A stretch of 64,000 nt of DNA, from assembly GCF_020400585.1 (NCBI RefSeq), contig NZ_JAINVF010000023.1, positions 48,845 to 112,844 on the forward strand. The letters run 5' to 3'. The notes below the pieces were generated by a model. That model made no database searches. It saw only the letters and a program-made list of their open reading frames with translations, and was not told the origin of the DNA. The position numbers and the translations under genes are program-made. The DNA comes from Streptomyces sp. NK08204 (GTDB taxonomy: Bacteria; Actinomycetota; Actinomycetes; Streptomycetales; Streptomycetaceae). The first letter of the stretch is position 1; the number at the start of each line of letters is the position of its first letter. Positions 61,226 to 64,000 of the stretch are shown piece by piece.

Positions 61226-61299
61226 TCGGGGTGGCGGGATTTGAACCCACGACCTCTTCGTCCCGAACGAAGCGCGCTGCCAAGCTGCGCTACACCCCG
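61226..61299 (-). tRNA. tRNA-Pro (anticodon CGG)
   Basis: A full cloverleaf reads on the minus strand: acceptor CGGGGTG/CACCCCG, D-arm GCGC...GCGC, anticodon stem CTTCG/CGAAG with loop TTCGGGA (anticodon CGG) and T-arm GTGGG/CCCGC with loop TTCAAAT. 74 bases with discriminator A and no encoded CCA. Its 3' half is the target site duplicated at 40969 and 29564. The intact gene keeps the island-supplied 3' end. Confidence 0.96.
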
Positions 61300-61365
61300 G
61301 TGTCACTGCTTGTCGCGGCGACGTCGTTTACTTTAGCCCACCGGCGGCTGGAGACGAAATCCGAT

Positions 61366-62124
61366 TCAGACGAGGTGGCGGTTCGGGGTCGGGCGGGTGT
61401 GGTCCAGGGCGACCAGGAGGACCGCCAGGGCGTAGACGGCGAGGCCCACGAGGAGGGCGTTGGCCAGGGTGCTGCGGTAGCCGTGGGCGGCTGCGTCCAG
61501 GAAGGGGTAGAGGTAGCGGGCCGGGGTCGAAGGGGGGAGGGAGGCTGCTCGCGCGAGGTAGAAGACCAGGTAGGCGAGGGGGTAGAGCAGCCAGGTCGCG
61601 GCGTGGCGGAGGCGGAAGCGGGCCGCGGGGGTGAGGAGGAGCCAGTCCAGGACGGCCGCTGCCGGAACGGCCGTGTGGAGGAGTTGGAGGGCCGCCCACT
61701 GGGCGTGCCAGCGGGCCGGGGGAGTGGTCGCGTCCGTCATTGAGAACGGCGGCGTCGTATGGGCCAGGAGCAGGTGGTAGGCCAGCGCGGTGATCAAGGC
61801 GTAGAAGAGTGCGGCGCCTGTCACGGACGCGGGGAGCGGGCGGCGGGCCCGCCACGCCCTCGTCGCGGACATGAGCATGATCACGAATACCAGGATGCCG
61901 GCCTGGACGCTGAAGTAGCTCAGCGTTCGGGTCGGGGTCCCCAGCAGGAGTTCCAGGGCGACCGTGGCCGCCGCCGCCACGGCGGTCAGGAGGCGGAACG
62001 CCGCTGCGAGAGGGCGGCGCGTCGGGCCGACCACCGCCGTGGCCGGGACCGGTGCGGGCAGAAGGAGGGGAGGGCACGGGACCGCGGGCAGGTCCGGGAT
62101 GTCCCTGGGTATCGGTGCGGTCAT
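61366..62124 (-). CDS. Pr6Pr-family integral membrane protein
   Basis: 252 residues, about six membrane helices after a Pro-rich start (LAAAFRLLTAVAAAATVALELLLG, YFSVQAGILVFVIMLMSA, ALFYALITALAYHLLLAH, LLHTAVPAAAVLDWLLL, WLLYPLAYLVFYLAR, ANALLVGLAVYALAVLLVAL). The pattern YFSxQ, then H-x-x-x-P with LDWLL, and WLxYPxxYL fits the Pr6Pr (FAR-17a/AIG1-like) family. Function unknown. First core gene beyond the tRNA. Confidence 0.8.
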   Translation of the reverse strand: MTAPIPRDIPDLPAVPCPPLLLPAPVPATAVVGPTRRPLAAAFRLLTAVAAAATVALELLLGTPTRTLSYFSVQAGILVFVIMLMSATRAWRARRPLPASVTGAALFYALITALAYHLLLAHTTPPFSMTDATTPPARWHAQWAALQLLHTAVPAAAVLDWLLLTPAARFRLRHAATWLLYPLAYLVFYLARAASLPPSTPARYLYPFLDAAAHGYRSTLANALLVGLAVYALAVLLVALDHTRPTPNRHLV

Positions 62125-62332
62125 GCCCTCACGCTAAGGAGGGGAGAGGGGTGAGGCTATTTGGGGCGTCTGGGTGGGTTACATGCTGTTCCGCTATGTT
62201 TCGGCCCGGTATGTCCTTGATCGGTCACACCCTTGAATCCGTCGCACCCTGATGTGCGGCATTCCGATCCGTTATGGCCCTTCTGCGTCGCCCCTGAGTC
62301 GTTGTGTCCCGACCCGCAGCGCCCCGGCCGTG

Positions 62333-63259
62333 CTACTCCCTGGCCGTCAGCGTCAGCAGCGTCGCCTCCGGTGGGCAGGCGAAGCGGACCGGTGTGTAGC
62401 GGTTCGTGCCGCAGCCTGCTGAGACGTGGAGGTAGGACGTGCGGCCCTCCGCCGTGTGCGTCGACAGGCCCTTCACCCGGTCCGTATCCAGGTCGCAGTT
62501 GGTGACCAGAGCGCCGTAGAAGGGGATGCAGAGCTGGCCGCCGTGGGTGTGGCCGGCCAGGATCAGGGGGTAGTCGTCCGCCGTGAAGGCGTCGAGGACG
62601 CGGAGGTACGGGGCGTGGACCACACCGAGGGAGAAGTCGTACGTGCCCGACGGGCCGCCCGCCACCCGTGCGTAGCGGTCACGCTTGATGTGGGGGTCGT
62701 CCAGGCCCGTCAGCTCGATCGAGACACCCTCGACCTTCAGGACACCCCTGGTGTTCGTGAGGTTCAGCCAGCCCGCGGCGTCGAAGCCGTCCCGCAGGTC
62801 CTCCCACGGGTTGTGGATCGCGCCCACGGCCGGCGGGTTGCCGTTCAGACCGTGCCTGCCGCTCGTCTTCTCCAACAAGTAGCGGGCGGGGTTGCGCAGT
62901 TTGGGCCCGTAGTAGTCGTTGGAGCCGAAGACGTACGCGCCCGGGAACTCCATCAGGGGGCCGAGGGCGTCCAGGACCTCCGGCACACCCTCGGGGTCCG
63001 ACAGGTTGTCGCCCGTGTTGATCACGAAGTCGGGGCGGAGGCCCGCCAGCGACTGCAGCCAGCGCTGCTTCTTGCGCTGGCCGCCGACCATGTGGATGTC
63101 GGAGACCTGGAGCACGCGCAGCGGGCGCATGCCCGGCGGGAGGACCGGTACCGTCACTCGTCGGAGGCGGAAGGAGCGGGCCTCGAAGCCCGCCGCGTAC
63201 GCCAGTCCGGCGGCGCCTGCCGCCATGATTCCCAGGGGTACTCCGTATCGCGCGCGCAT
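62333..63259 (-). CDS. Membrane-anchored metallophosphoesterase
   Basis: 308 residues. A short N-terminal hydrophobic segment (VPLGIMAAGAAGLAYAAGFEA) precedes the calcineurin-like core: DIH in VSDIHMVGG, GDN in NTGDNL, GSND in place of GNHD, LGVVHAP and AGHTHGGQ. These bind two metals; the substrate (lipid A-like pyrophosphate, nucleotides or phospholipid) is not clear. Common core gene in Streptomyces beside the next gene. Confidence 0.9.
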   Translation of the reverse strand: MRARYGVPLGIMAAGAAGLAYAAGFEARSFRLRRVTVPVLPPGMRPLRVLQVSDIHMVGGQRKKQRWLQSLAGLRPDFVINTGDNLSDPEGVPEVLDALGPLMEFPGAYVFGSNDYYGPKLRNPARYLLEKTSGRHGLNGNPPAVGAIHNPWEDLRDGFDAAGWLNLTNTRGVLKVEGVSIELTGLDDPHIKRDRYARVAGGPSGTYDFSLGVVHAPYLRVLDAFTADDYPLILAGHTHGGQLCIPFYGALVTNCDLDTDRVKGLSTHTAEGRTSYLHVSAGCGTNRYTPVRFACPPEATLLTLTARE

Positions 63260-63367
63260 ACGACCATCGTGTCAGACACCGCTCCTGCCCCGGGACCGGC
63301 CGCCGTCGATGTCAGAGGGCGTTAATCAACGGGCGTTCGGGTTCGGACACCTGCGACAATCGAGCCC

Positions 63368-63835
63368 ATGACCACCACGCTCAAGTCGAAGCTGCAGGAC
63401 GACCTCAACGCCGCGATCAAGGAGCGCGATGAGCTTCGCTCCGCGACGCTCCGGCTGACGCTCGCCGCGATCACCAAGGAGGAGGTCGCGGGCAAGGAGA
63501 AGCGCGAGCTGTCCGACGACGAGGTCCTCAAGGTGATCACCCGTGAGGCGAAGAAGCGCCGCGAGGCCGCGGACGCCTTCGCGCAGGGCGGTCGTCCGGA
63601 GCAGGCCGAGCGGGAGAAGGCCGAGGGCGAGGTCCTCGCCGAGTACCTGCCCAAGCAGATGTCCGACGAGGAGCTGGACGCGATCGTCGCCCAGGCGGTC
63701 GAGGAGGCAAAGGCCGCCGGTGCCGAGGGGCCGCGGGCCATGGGTGCCGTGATGAAGATCGTGAACCCGAAGGTGGCCGGCCAGGCCGAGGGCGGACGCG
63801 TCGCCGCCGCGGTGAAGAAGCTCCTCCAAGGCTGA
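63368..63835 (+). CDS. GatB/YqeY domain protein
   Basis: 155 residues from ATG 63368: SKLQDDLNAAIKERDELRSATLRLTLAAI, the helical N-terminus, and the YqeY C-terminal module (KKRREAADAFAQGGRPEQAE... EYLPKQMSDEEL). The family resembles the tail of GatB and may bind tRNA, but the free form has no settled role. Divergent from the metallophosphoesterase. Confidence 0.93.
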   Translation: MTTTLKSKLQDDLNAAIKERDELRSATLRLTLAAITKEEVAGKEKRELSDDEVLKVITREAKKRREAADAFAQGGRPEQAEREKAEGEVLAEYLPKQMSDEELDAIVAQAVEEAKAAGAEGPRAMGAVMKIVNPKVAGQAEGGRVAAAVKKLLQG

Positions 63836-63907
63836 ACACGCACGGGCCGACGGCGGTTCGGGTACGGCACGCCCGCCGGTCCCCGTACGAACGCCCGACC
63901 CGGTCCA

Positions 63908-64000
63908 TGCTCGTACGACGGCGGGGCCCCCCCCCCCCCCCCACGGGACCGCCGCCCAACTGGTCGGCCTGTCCGCGCCCGCCGTCAAACGGCGCGTGGA
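63908..64000 (+). CDS. Edge of an AsnC/Lrp-type regulator, partial
   Basis: The last 60 bases read GTAAQLVGLSAPAVKRRV, the helix-turn-helix of AsnC/Lrp regulators, and the gene runs off the window. The part before it is interrupted by a 16-C run at 63927-63942, which is not compatible with a normal AsnC N-terminus, so the frame or the sequence is damaged here. Confidence 0.45.

Larger units (their letters stand above)
40969..61270. mobile_element. Genomic island of about 20 kb at tRNA-Pro
   Basis: Direct 46-base repeats of the tRNA-Pro 3' end bound it; both ends also carry the paired motif TGGGAGCCATYTGGGAGCC (minus sense) about 100 bases inside. Cargo: methyltransferase/helicase/ATPase defence operon, AlbA_2 protein, hydrolase, regulators and a peptide/tailoring cluster. 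The first 9 kb has visibly more A/T in third codon positions than the core genes. No integrase is present, so it cannot move alone. Confidence 0.8.

Noticed and set aside
41000..61300. An integrase or transfer gene for the right island
   Set aside because: I looked for the R...HxxR...Y recombinase pattern and for FtsK/SpoIIIE-like transfer genes in the reading frames and saw none.

Overview
The window is high-GC DNA with GTG and TTG starts, long shadow reading frames and many ATGA overlaps. It reads as a Streptomyces chromosome. The left-hand core order (SLATT protein, YbaB, RecR, DUF5063 protein, aspartokinase, aspartate-semialdehyde dehydrogenase, ECF-like sigma factor, SURF1 protein) fits what I remember of conserved Streptomyces synteny; no database was searched.

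Region 1 (1-29.4 kb) is mostly core and metal/stress functions. It opens with the tail of a membrane protein cut by the window edge, followed by a RibD-like reductase and a SLATT membrane protein divergent from ybaB-recR-DUF5063. Next come ask-asd (aspartate family amino acids), a sigma factor coupled to a membrane protein, a SURF1 protein, an S9 peptidase, a TrkA-N potassium-channel-like protein and a copper P-type ATPase behind a CsoR-like operator. A secreted alkaline phosphatase with a possible PHO box, a lipoprotein and a YibE/F membrane protein follow. Then lie a large caspase-like/STAND-NTPase/TPR protein opposite an alpha/beta hydrolase, and a second copper locus (SHOCT protein, cupredoxin, P-type ATPase with its own cupredoxin domain).

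Region 2 (29.56-61.27 kb) is accessory. An intact tRNA-Pro(CGG) at 61226-61299 (minus) has its 3' half duplicated exactly (46 bp) at 40969-41014 and almost exactly (35 bp, one mismatch) at 29564-29598, all in the same orientation. This looks like two elements accreted in tandem at one tRNA site, with no integrase left. The inner-left island (29.6-41 kb) carries a Ser/Thr kinase, a PIN-domain remnant, a PucR regulator, a flotillin-like protein, a giant AAA ATPase, a 38-residue membrane protein and a broken Na+/H+ antiporter. The right island (41-61.2 kb) carries a three-gene minus-strand operon: SNF2-type helicase with DUF3883, DUF1156 DNA methyltransferase and DUF499 ATPase. These are BREX/DISARM-type defence parts without PglZ or DrmA/B/C. 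A divergent AlbA_2 protein follows.

The rest of the right island holds a serine hydrolase, an XRE regulator, a HATPase and a peptide/tailoring-enzyme cluster. That cluster has a 55-residue peptide gene set between two perfect hairpins, a JmjC-type oxygenase, an aldo/keto reductase whose true GTG start is inside the oxygenase gene, an APH-fold protein, a frameshifted methyltransferase and a D-amino-acid-oxidase-like flavoprotein. It looks like an undescribed RiPP-like locus. The island's tRNA-proximal end is scarred: a truncated NUDIX gene abuts a truncated gene on the other strand.

Region 3 (61.3-64 kb) returns to core genes: a Pr6Pr-like membrane protein, a metallophosphoesterase, a GatB/YqeY protein and the edge of an AsnC-like regulator next to a run of 16 C.
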